This document shows, piece by piece, positions 11,913 to 25,400 of a DNA stretch of 62,000 nucleotides. Numbering within the stretch: position 1 is the first letter of the stretch; each line of letters begins with the position of its first letter. Origin of the DNA: Phoronis australis (taxonomy: Eukaryota > Phoronida > Phoronidae); the NCBI GenBank assembly GCA_002633005.1, contig NMRA01000144.1, forward strand, positions 380,924 through 442,923, given 5' to 3'. Both the position numbers and the translations under genes were made by a program. A model generated the notes under the pieces. The model made no database searches. It was not told the DNA's origin and saw only the letters and a program-made list of their open reading frames with translations.

Positions 11913-13142
11913 AACTGCATACCGTGAATGGTACGCTTACAAGGAAGTCACCCATTTCTAAAGATATGCGTGAATCTTCACCACTTGTCCTACCATGATC
12001 AAAGAAAGCGCAGAGCTGGAGTCCGACACAGTTGTGATGACCCCATCGTCATGTGCGAGCAAGACCCAATTAAGTGTAATTACCGAACCAGAAAGTGTAG
12101 TAAACATCTCTGCCTGTACAAAATGGTGAATTTTCATAATGCATTAACCAATAATTTTCGTTAAAATCGAACACCACGGCGGTATTCAGCTGGAAAAAAA
12201 CGACCATGTATGGTTTTCGATTTTTAAAAATCGATGAACTAGTAAGTTAAAAACTACAAACATTGGGTACGATTGAAGATAAACGACTGTACGTCTTGAT
12301 ATAATCGGTGGATTTACAAACGGTGATCAGAGTTAACAATATCACATGGATTATTTTTTCAATATTTTTTCAATCTCGTTTAACCAGATTTTTTACTAGG
12401 AAACAGTTGTCCTCAACTTATGCCCACTCTTCATTTTTATGAGTGTCAAAAAGCTAGAATAGTTATGTAGTCCGTGCAACCGAAATTGTCCAGTAATTCC
12501 AAATGTTCAGTTTGGCTATCACCATATTAGGACTTTCGTATATTTTTATGATTTGAGTTCTAATAAAGATTGAACTTGAACAAATGACACGTGTAGTTTT
12601 GTTTGCTGTGAAATGTTTAGTGTAGCTGTACTCTGGAACATTGAGGGATGGGTTCACAGTTAAATAATAAAACTAAACTAAGTTTCTCTGGCCATCAAAA
12701 TTTACCACTGTTTTAATACTTTAAGTTTAAAAATAAAATACAAAGATATCAACCCATTCCGGGTAAAAAACACAAGTTGACAGGAGTATTAAAATGAAAT
12801 AACGAAAACCGGTTTGAAACATTTTTAAAACCATCTTTCCTTTGAGAAGTGTATTTTTGTGATGATAAAAACAAATTAGCTTTTTGTCATTCTGTAACAT
12901 TAAAAATGTACCAAGTTAAAACTGCTCTCCACAGATGCAGGTTGTAACTCTATGCAAATGCCAGAGAACAACAATTTGAGTGTAATAACAACCACGATTG
13001 TTGAGACAGCAGTGTTAGCTATTACCTTTCCACTTCATTAGCTCAGATCTACATCAATACAAAGGGTGAGCTGAATAGGCGTCATAAAAGTTGTCTGTCG
13101 GCTAAGGGAATCTGTGACCAGTGTAAGCGAGAAATTCTCCAC
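11913..13142 (-). repeat. Long dispersed repeat, copy 2 of an inverted pair
   Basis: Reverse complement of 877-2271 with substitutions and indels. It keeps the palindrome TCGATTTTTAAAAATCGA (12217-12234). The end hairpin is partly decayed here (GATTCACGCAT with ATGGGTGACTT). Confidence 0.85.
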
Positions 13143-15624
13143 ATGTGGGTCAGTTTGACAAAGGCTTTCAATTACCTATGGGTCAAATGTAGTTTATACT
13201 GGTATCATTTGTGTTTTGCAGTCAACTAATGACTGGAATGAGGCATTAGACTGACAGAATTTGAGCTAGGGAAAAATTAACTAAAGTCCTCGCTGTCTGT
13301 CTCAAAGACTTCAAATCTCAAGGCAAAATTCCGTTGCCGGGTTATTCGACAATAATTCATGATTGGGCGAGTGGCAAAAGTCGTTGAAATGAATGTGTAA
13401 AAATGTGATTTTGAGCGACCATTAATCACCCACCCTCTCAAGTCGCGAACAAGGCCGACAATAACCCTTTTTGACATCAGTCCAAGTGCTAGGGCGTACC
13501 TCAACTATACAAAGCAAGGCTTACCGTCTCTCATTTGAAGCTTATGGTACAAACTGCCAGTAACAGGAGTCACCACTCAGACTTTTGTACTACAATCTGA
13601 CATTTTACCAGCTTACCGTATGCTCAAATCAATATGGCACTCACAGGAAAACTTGAGGGACCTTAGAACTGTACTCGAAGACAGGTTCACTTGAGTTCCG
13701 ACGTGGTGGTCACTGACAGCAGCAACGTTGGAAAGTCATTAATTGAGTGGGATACCGATGGTTACTGTTCAAAACGTGTTAAAATAAGCGTTGTCTTGTT
13801 TCTCTTTCTTCCACAGTCGCTAACCAGGGCTGTANCCCCCCCCCCCCCCTAAACATTTTCAGGCGTCAGGGGGCAACCGACATAGGCGTTGGGCCGGGAA
13901 CAGTCGAGAAAAGAAAGACTGCGAAATACGTGCATCAATGCATGGTTTAATTACCTTTTTGAGGACCATGGCCAGGACTTCGTCGGCGTGCGTGTGTGTG
14001 TGTGTGTGTGCACGAGCGCGCATATATTTCAGGCACAAAAAACTGCTTGCGCGTCAAAACGTGCTACGTGAAGAATAAGGTCTCCGCTTTTCAAATGCAG
14101 CACAAGTCGAGAAAATTCGAAGCTTTTGCGGAGTACAGTAATTTACTGGATTTTTAAATTCAATAAGTCAATTTTGCAGATGCAAAACTATATTTTCCCA
14201 TATGCCCCTCTCTGGCAAGAAATAATGGAGACAACTTTCGCTTTATTTTTTTCTCGAAACTGTACTTGAGAAAAATTTATGACCTGTCAGATTACATCAA
14301 TTGCTGTGCATTTCCTGATACTTGAAAATATAAATAGTTTTCATATTTAGGGGCCCGCCCTTGAAGGAGGCCATTGATGACATTCAAGTGGCCACCCTTA
14401 TTGTGTTTTTATTGACAAATTCCGAAAGGGCCGCTCATGGAGAGAGAGGGTTCAAAGTTGGAATCGATTACCTCTATTTTCCCGTTTTTTGTGAAATCGT
14501 GCAACCGGCTTTCATGTTGAAGGAGGTCACTCCCTGCACCGTTTTGGGACCACACGACAGTGGAATGCACTGTCACTCTTTCTTCCATGAAGTTTAATGA
14601 TGTTTACTGGCCTTTCATCAAAGGTGTCCCATTTCAGACAGTACCCTTTCTCAGTGGAGCAGTTCGGGGTAAATGTCCCTTTGTCCCTCTATACATGTAA
14701 ATTCGACACTGCCAAGTATTCACAATGGAAGTTGAGATTCCATGGTTACTCGTCGCGGAAATTGCTTATAACATTCCGTTTTGACAAATCCGTTGATTTC
14801 TGATTTACTTGCTCATGTATCTACGAAAATCGATAGATTCATAGATGATTTTTCACAAGTAGAAGCTAATCTTGTAAGAATTGATGATGTTTCAGTGAAT
14901 TGCAGCCTGAAGTTGAAAAAACTCTATAATCCGGTCCCTAAATAGTAAAGTATATTAAATAGACGATTTTGCATCTAAAATAACTCTCAAAGACATTGAT
15001 AAAATTCGGACTTAAAAATCGTAGATAGAAAAAACGTTGCAAAAATCCTTAAATAAATTAAATTAAACTCATTGCTTGGAAAGCTTGTCTTTGCACTTCC
15101 TTGGTGTTTTTAGTTTCCAGTAGTATTGAGCAATGAATATTTGTTCAACTGAATTGATTGTTTGTCCTTATTCGCGTGCACGTCATGACTGACGTAGCTG
15201 CGTTAAAAACAAGATGTAACCATGACCATAATAAAACAAAGTTTTCCCGAAACTGGATCACAATAAAACGCATCTTGACCTTAAGAGCGAGCGCAGACGG
15301 CTGTTACGAGCTGCCTGTCTCAAGTGAAAAGCTAAGCTGACCAGGAACTAGCTTAGTCTCCTACACAGACCCACGAAATTGGTTGGGGGACTTCACAAGT
15401 TATCCGTGACGTCATCTTGTGAGGCCCGGGAACCAGGTTAGAACTAGCTTTACAAAGCTCATCGGGAATTTCGTGTTTTCACACTGTGAGATCTCAGCTA
15501 TAGCTACTAGTGAGGCAGCTCCTCGCTACCGGTCAGTGTACTGGTCCTAGGCCCATTCTTACTCTCTGTGTTGTTTCACGGTTACTCATCTCTCGATGGC
15601 TTCATCCCCGGCCCGGGATTGTCC
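13143..15624. other. No gene supported; unresolved C-run
   Basis: It contains an N at 13835 within a C-run, a short GT repeat near 13990-14010, and a palindromic CRE (TGACGTCA) at 15407-15414 with an inverted CCAAT box 30 bases upstream. A promoter is possible, but no gene starts nearby. Confidence 0.45.
13835..13835. other. Unresolved base in a C-run
   Basis: A single N before 13 or more C. Other single Ns at 15847 and 16111 also lie in G- or C-rich runs. Confidence 0.9.
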
Positions 15625-15782
15625 CAGGGGTGGACCCAGGATTTTGAGTTGGGGGAGGGGAGGGCAGAGTATTAGCCAGAGTTTTACCCTTCAGAAATTC
15701 GCACTCCCGAACTGCCAAATGGAATCTGCGGGGAAAATTTTAGGGGGAACATGGCCCTTGGCCACCACTAAATTCGCCACTG
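15625..15782. mobile_element. MITE, CAGTGGCGGAT family, inverted copy (158 bp)
   Basis: Starts CAGGGGTGGACCCAGGATTT and ends CTAAATTCGCCACTG. Flanks TGTCC and TGCCC are a near-match 5-bp duplication. The interior CCCGAACTGCCAAATGGAAT matches the copy at 16081-16242 in opposite orientation. Confidence 0.75.
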
Positions 15783-16080
15783 TGCCCCCCGGCAGCTAGC
15801 AAGGGCGGGCGTGGGAGATAAGGTACAAATATGGTGGCAGTCGGGANGCGGAGGTGGTGGCAAAGGGGGGAGGGAGTTGTTTGGCGAAGTCGAAATGGTT
15901 TGTGCTCCCACCTCCCCCCCCCTCCAATATTTTTGCCTCATCCTACGGGCCGGCCTGATAACTCCTGAGTCCTTAATAGTTGCTTAGGCTCAGAGGGTAG
16001 TTTTGTGATTAATAGTCCATAGACACATGTGGTTATATTTGGAAAAATCCGGATATATTCCTGCATTTCATATGGGGAGC

Positions 16081-16242
16081 CAGTGGCGGATTTAGAGGGA
16101 GGCCAAGGGGNCCCCCCCCCGTTCTCCTAGATTCCATTTGGCAGTTCGGGGATGCGAATGTCTTTCAGGCAAAATCCTGGCTCACTAAAAATCTCTTGTG
16201 CCCTGGCCCGGCCCCTAACTCAGAATCCTGGATCCGCCCCTG
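16081..16242. mobile_element. MITE, CAGTGGCGGAT family, best copy (162 bp)
   Basis: Ends CAGTGGCGGATTTAG and CCTGGATCCGCCCCTG. It is flanked by a perfect 5-bp duplication, GGAGC (16076-16080 and 16243-16247). An N at 16111 lies in a G/C run inside it. There is no open frame, so it is non-autonomous. Confidence 0.82.
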
Positions 16243-16739
16243 GGAGCTGCCTGTGTATGGCTTGTCTGAAACTGACTTTGAGTGAATTTGCTGAGACAAT
16301 CGACAACTCGGCAGAAATAAGTGAATTTGTCGACCGCCGCCGGGCGCCACTGCCGGTTTGTCCTGTACACCGCATTCAGCATTTTACTATACGCCGAGGG
16401 CAGTTCAGTGCAACTTGGATTGAGGAAAAACGCTCGGGAGGCGAACATAATTTGTCGCGTATCTTCTCAAATGTTGTAGATTTCACGAAAAGGTGAGAGT
16501 GGAGTGGCGCGCGTGATCCATGAGAGTGGGCACTACGACACTTCATTTTATTTTTTACTGAGTATTCCTGACACTGAATTTGAAATGGGACCAATTTATC
16601 CGACTATTACCTGATGGTGTAACACGATTGTTGTCTTATAAACAGTGGATTACTTATATTATATGAGAAACAAGTACATTGTATGTATGAATTATACACA
16701 ATGTGTAGCAGAACTCTTTGTTTTTCGCGGGACCTTTCA

Positions 16740-16819
16740 CATCCTGAGGACAAAACATTCGTTCTTGTTTTTTACACCACATCCTGAGGACAAAACATTC
16801 GTTCTTGTTTTTTACACCA
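16740..16819. repeat. Perfect 40-bp tandem duplication
   Basis: CATCCTGAGGACAAAACATT and the next 20 bases (CGTTCTTGTTTTTTACACCA) occur twice in a row without a difference, so it is recent. Confidence 0.95.
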
Positions 16820-18147
16820 GGTGTCAGGTAATCTAACGCATGCCCAATGCTCACTTCCGTATTGGCGGCTTCATGCTTTCGTTTGAGTTACGGGTGTAAA
16901 GGCGTTATTTACTTACAGTAGCTGCCTTTTATCATAAGTAAGTCACACTATGGTCGAAGCATTAACTGCACAAAACATTTTATATCTTAGGACCGTTTCA
17001 CAGCTATTGTAGCTTCACCAAAAGCGAGATTGAGACCCATTGAACTGGCCCAACTTGAACCAGTAACGTAGCTTGATAAGCCGACTCGTAACCCGTCTGT
17101 AAATAAGTATTTACAGACACGCTCCGCAAGGTTGTGAAACTGTGGAATACAATTTTACCCAAATGCTGCAAATTGAAATCGTACCTGTGGTAGTTGGAAG
17201 GCCTGAATGAAACAAAATACAGTCCCAGTTCCTAACCAAAACGGAAAAACTCATTCAAACTTAAACTTACTTAAAGAAAGAAGCCTACACTCTACAGACT
17301 ACAGTCTCAGTGCAATGTCAACATTTTCCACACACATGCCTTGCTCTCAACGCCATCTTGTCGCTGAGTATGTACGGCCCTAAGTTGACATCGTGATTTG
17401 TGAATAGATGTCAACAATTAACCTATATGACCTAGTTTGTAGTTGAATGCCATTGGTTGATTTACAGACAAGACTGACCCTCGAAGTCTTAATCTGGCAG
17501 AAGCGGAAACAGATGTCCAAGCCGTTATTTTGGAGGTGGTCTTTTTTATCATCAAATTTCTTTAATTTTGGGTTGAACATGACAGAGGATGATCATTTTA
17601 TAATTCGGGTATGTTTTTGAACTAAATTGTGAAGGTCACAAATTTCACATTTCATCAAAAAGTACAAGCACAGCCAGCAGTGGTTTGTGACTGGGTGTAA
17701 CCAGCCAGCATAATAACAGAATTCCAATTTTTTCTATCGCTAGTAAATAATCAAGTTTTTACTCAAAGTGAAGTGTAATTTTTAATTTGTGTCAGGTTTT
17801 ATTTGTCCAGTGTTTTACCCACATCGACACAGAGCTGTAGTATACAGATTTGCATCAAGGCTAACCCTTGGAATACCCTCAATGAATCATGCTATTGGAA
17901 TTAAGATGCCTTTCTAGAAGAATTCCATTCCAACTCCACTTTTTGGTTGCCATGAACTGTTTTACCACACGCGATAAGCACTGATAAGCTTAGGTGACCG
18001 TGATGTCACAAGTTAGAGACCTCAAAATGGCAGCTGGCAAAGGAAGTGCTACATTCAGTGTGCCAGTTCCAGGCTACTAATCAAACCTACGGTGCTAATC
18101 TGCTAATAAGTGACTGCTTGTATTTGACAAAGTATACTACACTATAG

Positions 18148-18210
18148 GTCCCGATAGCTCAGTGGACTAGAATGTCTGTATCGTTAGGAGAAATTTCAGT
18201 TTGTTGGGAC
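18148..18210 (+). mobile_element. Decayed tRNA-like sequence (SINE head or tRNA pseudogene)
   Basis: GTCCCGA then TAGCTCAGTGGACTAGAA is a good acceptor start plus box A, and TTGGGAC closes a 7-bp stem at 18204-18210. It is only 63 bases long and box B is lost (TTTCAGTTTG), so it is not a working tRNA. Confidence 0.45.
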
Positions 18211-19259
18211 ACACATCTTTTCAGACTTACATGATGTGAGCAACATACATATTATGGTGTGTAAGATGACTGACAAATCATGGTTACATTGTATCAGTGC
18301 TGTGATTTACAACAACACAATCGTGGAAAATTGTTGCTTTCACTACTCCGGAAAGGTTATCTTCAGTTTGGCTACTAAGTCCTGTACAAAGTCATTATTC
18401 CCATCTTATGGCCTAGCTCCAGGGGCGCTTTCAAGAGTGGATTGTGTTTTTCGTCTTATTATGTGCAAGCAATTCTTAACAATATAGTCAAGCCTACAGG
18501 AGGGCATCTGCCATGTGACAAACCATTCTTTGAAATTTTCATCAAACTTAAATCTTCCCCCAATTCATCAGTCTTTCTTAATCCGTACTTATTGTTGGAG
18601 AGACTGCCTTATGACTCATCCCACAGGGCATACCCAGATCCTTGAACAATCAAGTTTCAAGCCAATCACCAGAGTCTTACTTGTGTATCTTCTTCTTTCG
18701 GAAATATATGGAATACTAAGTGCAAATATTGCTTTCATTTTCCCCTCACAAAGGCGATCCAAATGCACATTTACTCCCGGTTGTATATTAATTTGGATGT
18801 GGTGTACAAAATGGCTCATGCACAAAGTTGGCGATGTTTCTGACTGGTGACATGTTACAATAACAAAGTTTAACTTCAACATTGAGACATGTGTACCCTG
18901 CATCTATCACATTCATTCTAGAATTTGGCATGTGGTTCATTTTGCCATCTGTCTGGCAATTCTTGAATTAGAGACCTGTCAATATTGCCTATGTCTAAAA
19001 TTTGATACCAGCTCTGGCCTTGAGCAAAGTTTTTTAATTTTTCCCTGTCACAAACTGAAGATTTTTTTATTTGATATATATACCTTTGTGTAAATGTGCT
19101 GCGTATGGATGGTGCTTATAACTAGGTATCATTTGGTACTGATTTGTTACAAGATGTTTTAAAATATTCACTAGGTTAGAACCTATTATAAACTAGTTGG
19201 AGAATTTAATGCTCATGATTGCAAACTCGACATAATCACATTTCTGTCTATAGGTGGCC

Positions 19260-19441
19260 ATGGAGATGGATGCGGACGGGTTTGGTGATCTTCTCCACCA
19301 AGCGGAGCAGCTGACAGCCAACATGGACAGTGGTGCAGAGCTCCCTCGAGTGGAGAGAAACTTGCAGCAGATCCTTGAGGCTGGCCAAAGGCTGTGGACA
19401 CGAACATCAACCACTGACCAAGAGAGTACTGGAGTCAAAGC
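19260..19441 (+). CDS. NUP93: NUP93 coding exon 1 (start exon)
   Basis: Residues 1-61. A polypyrimidine tract and AG end at 19253, then GTGGCC and the ATG. That is a strong start context (G at -3, G at +4). The protein begins [18 protein letters not shown], like vertebrate Nup93, with [10 protein letters not shown] further on. This amphipathic N-terminal helix region is known to hold the Nup62 complex. The donor is GC|gtatga, leaving phase 2. An in-frame GTG lies just upstream, but the ATG is the natural start. Confidence 0.95.
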
Positions 19442-22400
19442 GTATGATATTTATGTTCACTTGGACACACTTGATAATAACGAAAAACAGAAAGTTCCTG
19501 AGACACGCTTCAACTGAAATTCTAGGGCCCTCAATCCCGATTTTGGGGCCGAATATTGGCCCTATTCTCCTCTGAAAAATATTGAAAAATCACGCGAAAT
19601 TTCCTTCATGGGGCCCAAAAATTCCTGTCAACTATTGAAAAATTCCCCCGATTTTCAAATCACTTGTAACCCACACAGGTGACAACTTGAAAGAGCACAA
19701 AATGTTGATTTTGGCTATTTGAGACAGAGACTATGGGAGTTTGCAACAGGTTGGGTTTGCTATTTATGGTGATCGAGAGGTAGAATCTCCCCCTCACCCG
19801 AAAAAATTTTCATCTCAGAAAGCACAGACACCTTTCCCCTCGGAGGAACGAGGGCCCTGAATTCTCCAGCTTGTACTGCTCTCTCTCAGACTAAATCTTC
19901 GAAAATACACAACCTGCCATTCACCATTTTGGACATAGGTTCAAACGGAAAAATAAAATGTTCATACTTTTATAGCATCATGTGTGACAAACTCATAGCC
20001 TGCACTGTTGTGGCTAGAAGTCTTTGAGGAGTTAGCTTGCGTGTAAAATACACTGAACTTTTAGATGCGAAAAATTGTAAATCGCGACTTCTGGAACTTA
20101 CTATAAAATAAATTTCCCGACGTTGCGGAGCCGCCTGATTCCTATTGCATGTTCCAGAAATTGTGATTTTCAATTTTTTGCATCATTTTGCCTATACGAA
20201 TAATAATAATAATATCCATCATCTACACCGAACTTTTATTTGTGCACTTACTCATTAACTATTTTTGTCATTTTCCAAATAAGTCTTGGTTTGGTTTATT
20301 TTGACTACGCAGTTCTGTCAGCAGCTGTAGACAAACAAGCTGATGAGAAAAACCCCCTCATAAATAAATGTGATCCCCTTGGTCATCAGATACAATTTGC
20401 CTTCCACGTTTATCTGTCACGTACTTAGGATGTCGTGTCCTCAATTGCCCATTAAGTTACACACCCCTTATGCATGCGTGGATTGTTTTATAATCTGGTA
20501 AAGTATTAACAAAACCTGTTTTCCATCAGAAAGACTTCCTTTTGGTCTAGGCCACTTTACCCTACAGGAATGAGACTGGTGACTGGTCTCAACGTGTTCC
20601 TTCTATGCTTAGCTGAGAATTGATTTATGAACTTTGTAAGAACGGTTAGTTTGTCATTACTTGAGGTCATGCTCAGCATGTAAAATTGCCAGCCATGGTG
20701 AAGCTTACTCGACTGAGTCTGGTATTCAAAACTCTTCTCATGTCCAGTACTCACTTTCAACTTAGTAAGAGATTGCATGTTGTCTAAATCAATACAGAAA
20801 TTTAGCAAGAAAGTGGTTTCAAAGCAACTTCAAATATGAGTTAAAATTCTTCCATCTGAGATGAAAATGTTCAATTTCTTTCCAGTCTTCTCATTCTTTC
20901 CTGAAATAAAAACTTTTATCCTGAAATATTCAGTTGATGGTTGACGCTGATCTGCGGTTGTTTATTCTTGTTGTTTAGGGCAATTTTACTCGGATCTAAG
21001 GGCTACGACGTGCCTAAAATTTCTGAGAAACTCGAGGGACTGAGTGCTATAAAGACCTTTGAACCACTGGAACCAATCCGTGACACAGATATAGTGGTAA
21101 ATATAATGGGTTGGATTGTATGGGAGCACTTCTGTTGAAGCAAGAGTATACCTACCCACGTTTGCTCGAGCATTCTTGAAGACTGGTAGTCAACAAATTT
21201 GTAATGATGTTGTAATATGTTTTGATTTCTGCAGAATGATGATGGATAACTGGATGCCATGTTGTTTATCGAGTCTTGTTACAGTGTTGGAACATCTACG
21301 TTTAGACATTGACAACGAAATTACTGCGATTACTTTAAAGCTTTTGTTTCATGACAACATGATTGAAAATTCTTCAGTGCTTGTTTATGACATATAAACT
21401 AAATAAAATTTTGGTTTTGTATATGATTTGGAAACTGATGAGAATATTGATGGTAATTAAGAAATTATTTGTGTTTTAATTCAATCATTAACTCTTGGAA
21501 TTAATTCCATCCAGAAGTTTTAACAATAATGTTTTGTGTACTTTATATAAACTTGTTAGTTTTGGAGGAACGTCTCTGGCATGGTTAGAAGCACTGTTAG
21601 GGTGCACATTCAATGTTAATTCAGATGTTGTAGAAATTTCAATTTTTTCTGATGAAGAGTCATTACCTTTCCTTAAGAGACTCTTGAATTGTAATCTTCT
21701 TACTATAAACAAAATTGTCAACAAATGTCCTCAGGTATGTCTCATGGTACAAGTAGGAACCAATGATTTCACAGATTAAACCAATTGTATTCTGGAATTT
21801 AAAAAGAACAGGATCAGTTTGGTTGTAGTAAAAAGTGTCAAAGTTGTTGGACATTACTTGGACAAGAAATGCGTTCTTGCTGCAAGGTGACTAAAAACAA
21901 ACCCACAAAATTATGCATATTAAAATATTTAATTTTACTTTCTTTGGAATGAGTGAACAATTTCACTGCAAATTAACTCGCATGCTTAAAATTAAGGTCA
22001 ATCATAGACTAAAGTTAAAAGTCTATCGAATTAAAAATAAATAAATGGACTTATGAAGTATTAATAAAAAGTCTAGGGGTTTGGTTTTTGCGTTGCTCTG
22101 TAGATGAAAATCCATGCTATAAAGTTCATGTGATGCATATTTAATTTTTTTAATTTTCAGGGGTTTTTGAAGAATGAACGGGAGAATGCTTTGTTAACAG
22201 CCATAGAAGACACGAGACGAAGTGTGGGTATACAAAGTTGTCAATTAACAAAATTGAAAGTTCAAATGTACTTTTAGGGTTCCAGTGATTCGAGTCCACA
22301 GTTAGTGTACTTCTGTTGTTGTTAAGTGTTGATTGTTTGAACATTACATGTTCAGTGAGTAGTTTGTTCATGTTCATTTTGTTCATGTATTTCACATTTA

Positions 22401-25400
22401 TTTATTTTATGTTTATTATATGTTTTCTGGTTTGGACAAGCTTGATGCTACCAATGGTTACCATGGCCACAAGGTGTCACTTTGTTGCCCTCGGTACAAG
22501 ACTTTGCAAAGTTATGTCACAACAAATGTTTATCGGCCATTTTCTGGCCATGAATTTTGGCACTTGAGCAGTTGGGAACATTGATTTCTCTTTAGCCCAT
22601 TGATCGATTCACGCAAAATTTATGGTGTATGGCCATGGAAATGTGTCTCAGGTTTTTGATTTTCCTCTTCTACTCAGACGTTAAAAATCAATTCTTGGAA
22701 TGTTGTTTTAAAAAAGGATTTTGATGGCTTGTGTCTCTGCTGTTTGAGGATAAATCAAAAATCTGTGACAGTTTCCTGAGCGTTGACTGTAAAAATATAC
22801 AACTCTAACTCGAGGTCTCCTGTAGTTTAGATTTTTTCATGTTAATAATTGTGTGACGTTTCAGGGTGTGAATTTGATATTTTTCAGCCTTCAGGGATTC
22901 TAAAATATATACTTTCATGGGTTGAAAGTGGACTGTTGAAAAGTTACTTGATGAAACACGTTTGGAGTTGACAATTACCATAAGCTATAACTGCAAGTGG
23001 TGGAAATCAAAATTTTTGAGAGGAGGTTGGTGTATAGAAATGTAAAAAACAGAGCAATACCTGACTTGAAATTAGAATTACGTGCAATGAATTGATGTAT
23101 TTGTGGGAGTTCATGGTAAGTGGTTGGACGGGAATTACGAGCCATGCAATGTTTCATATAAGTATTCACTTGTATTCATGTGCGTATTCTTTGTAGACAT
23201 TTGAAGAGGTGGAACGCCGTCACTGGGACAACTTGTTTGATGAGTGGGAACGTGAAAAGCAAAAGATCCTGCAGGCACTGGTGGGGTCTAGCCAGGAGTC
23301 TCTGGATCTCCCTGCTGACATGGAGGTGGGTAGGAGGTGGCAAATAAAAACCATATTAAAGAAGAGTCGTCTTCATGTGCCTAGTAAGCAGTTTTATATG
23401 ATAATCATAAGATGACTTATTATGAAGGGTTCTATGCCAAATCTGCAGTAAAGCTACTGGTCCAGATCACATGCAGTTGAGTACTCTGATTAAACACGTA
23501 TGCATAAAACTGTTAATGATCACAGAATCTTGTTATTTGCGCAAAAGCAATATCCAGATATTCATAATGTGTGGCACTCAGAGCTTGTAAGTTTCATCAG
23601 ACTTACAGCGATCACATGATTACATACATCTGGGGACTATTTTTTATTTTGTGCACATGAGATTTTGCTACGATCAATGTTGACGAGGCTGTATTTTTCC
23701 TATATTTAGACCTCGAATGGATGAATCAAGACATTCCAATTCCCTTGACGAGTCTCGATACGGGAAATAACTGACGAGGACGTGTAATAATATCTTCATC
23801 CCCCATTTTGTGCAATAGAGTCTACAAAACTCGCGAAACAAAATTAATGAAAATATTCGACTTTGATTGAACTTGATGTCGATCATTGCTGTGTAATGCT
23901 ATGGATCAAATCAAACACGTGAGCGTCTTGTATAAAACATCATATCATGGCTATCACTCTTTTCCCACCAAATCGTTATCTCCCGTATGGGATGACTCTA
24001 TAGGTTATTACTCTAGTTATTGGTGGTTCAGGATTGTATTGTGGTACAAATGGTTTTACTGGCCTACTGTTAAACCAATTAAAGTTATTTAAGAGATTCT
24101 GTTATTGGCAACCAAGGTAGCCTATTACCTGAATGGGATGTTATCGGCAAGAAGAGTAATTTTCTGAGATCAGCTTCAATGTGGAATACAGAACACGACT
24201 ATCTCCTGAAACCCCTTGCAGGACATTTGTGAAATTTGGCAAGAAAGTGTATTCCTGTGATCTTGTAATTACCATAATTGTGCCATTTAGTGGCAATTTT
24301 ATTTTCTTACGTTTTGCCTCTGTATCTCCGCAGTTGCTTGGCGGATTTTTAAGAAATTGGGCATACGGGCTTCTATTAGACGAGGATGCACCCTAATTTT
24401 TGGATGGGTTTGACATATTGCGCGCTACCTACGGGGCCATTTTCACCCCTAGAAGCATACCATTTTTGATGCAGTCGTGGCCGCATTTCTACGCTTTGTG
24501 ATGCTCTTTTTATTAAATATGCCTTGTTCAAAATTGACAGTACAGTGTTTAATTGTATTACAGGGTGTGTTGGGAGACTCCATTAGCATGCATAGGAGGA
24601 GTGCTCTGGATAATGTGGAAATGGCCTATGCACGTCAGGTAGGATACATCAGTGCTCTCCATCCTTTCGTTGGTGTACTACTATGTCTGTAGTAAAATCT
24701 CCAACACAATGTGGTGGACAAGTGAAATTTTATTTTCTCATTTTTGTCATCGAGGTTATATAGCCATGTTCAAGTTCTGTACCGATATCTACAATCAAAA
24801 AATGTTTTGAAAATTGTGGACATGAAGAAAGGTTAGTTTAGGCAATTATTTTTGTCCAAAATTGGTGAGATATTTATCGTACCCATTGACTCAAGATGAA
24901 AATCTACTGCGTGATGAACAAGGTCCCCTTACTTTAAGGCAGGAAATATTGAAATTCTGCAGTTTGTTTGGTGGTGACAATTCACCATTTGTCACTTGCC
25001 AAGGGTGTCAAAATGGCTGTAGTACATCCTCTACCTTTGCGCAGCATTTTCACATTCACTAAGCAACATGTACTCCGTGAGGTACTTGCAGTGAGAAAGC
25101 TTGTCAATGGAGACGATGTGTATATTCGGCATTTACCCTATCATTTTCTCCCAGAATTCAATGTTCATATGAAGCTGTTCAATAACTTTCAGCGTCGTTG
25201 GAAGGCGTTGAACTCACATGGGAAATGCTACTGAGATAGGTTATACAATCCTGATCTTGCAAGACACTAGCCTCATGTAATTCACCTCATTTTCAATTTT
25301 TGTCGTTGAATAGAAATTCAGTTTTTTCTTCATGTCAAGTGTATGGTATCATGTGTCTGATGTTGCAGGTGTATATCTACAATGACCAGGTAATACAGGG

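Larger units (their letters stand above)
16243..19259. other. Upstream region of NUP93
   Basis: The missing 5' UTR exon and promoter of NUP93 must lie here or further left. Candidates are an ETS-like CACTTCCG with an inverted CCAAT box at 16851-16867, and a YY1-like CGCCATCTTG near 17350 followed by a donor-like GCTGA|gtatgt. Neither can be confirmed. A 40-bp tandem duplication and a decayed tRNA-like sequence are listed separately. Confidence 0.4.

Noticed and set aside
11690-11920. Open frames on both strands with long Thr-His or Cys-Val runs
   Set aside because: They are translations of the (AC)n(AT)n microsatellite.
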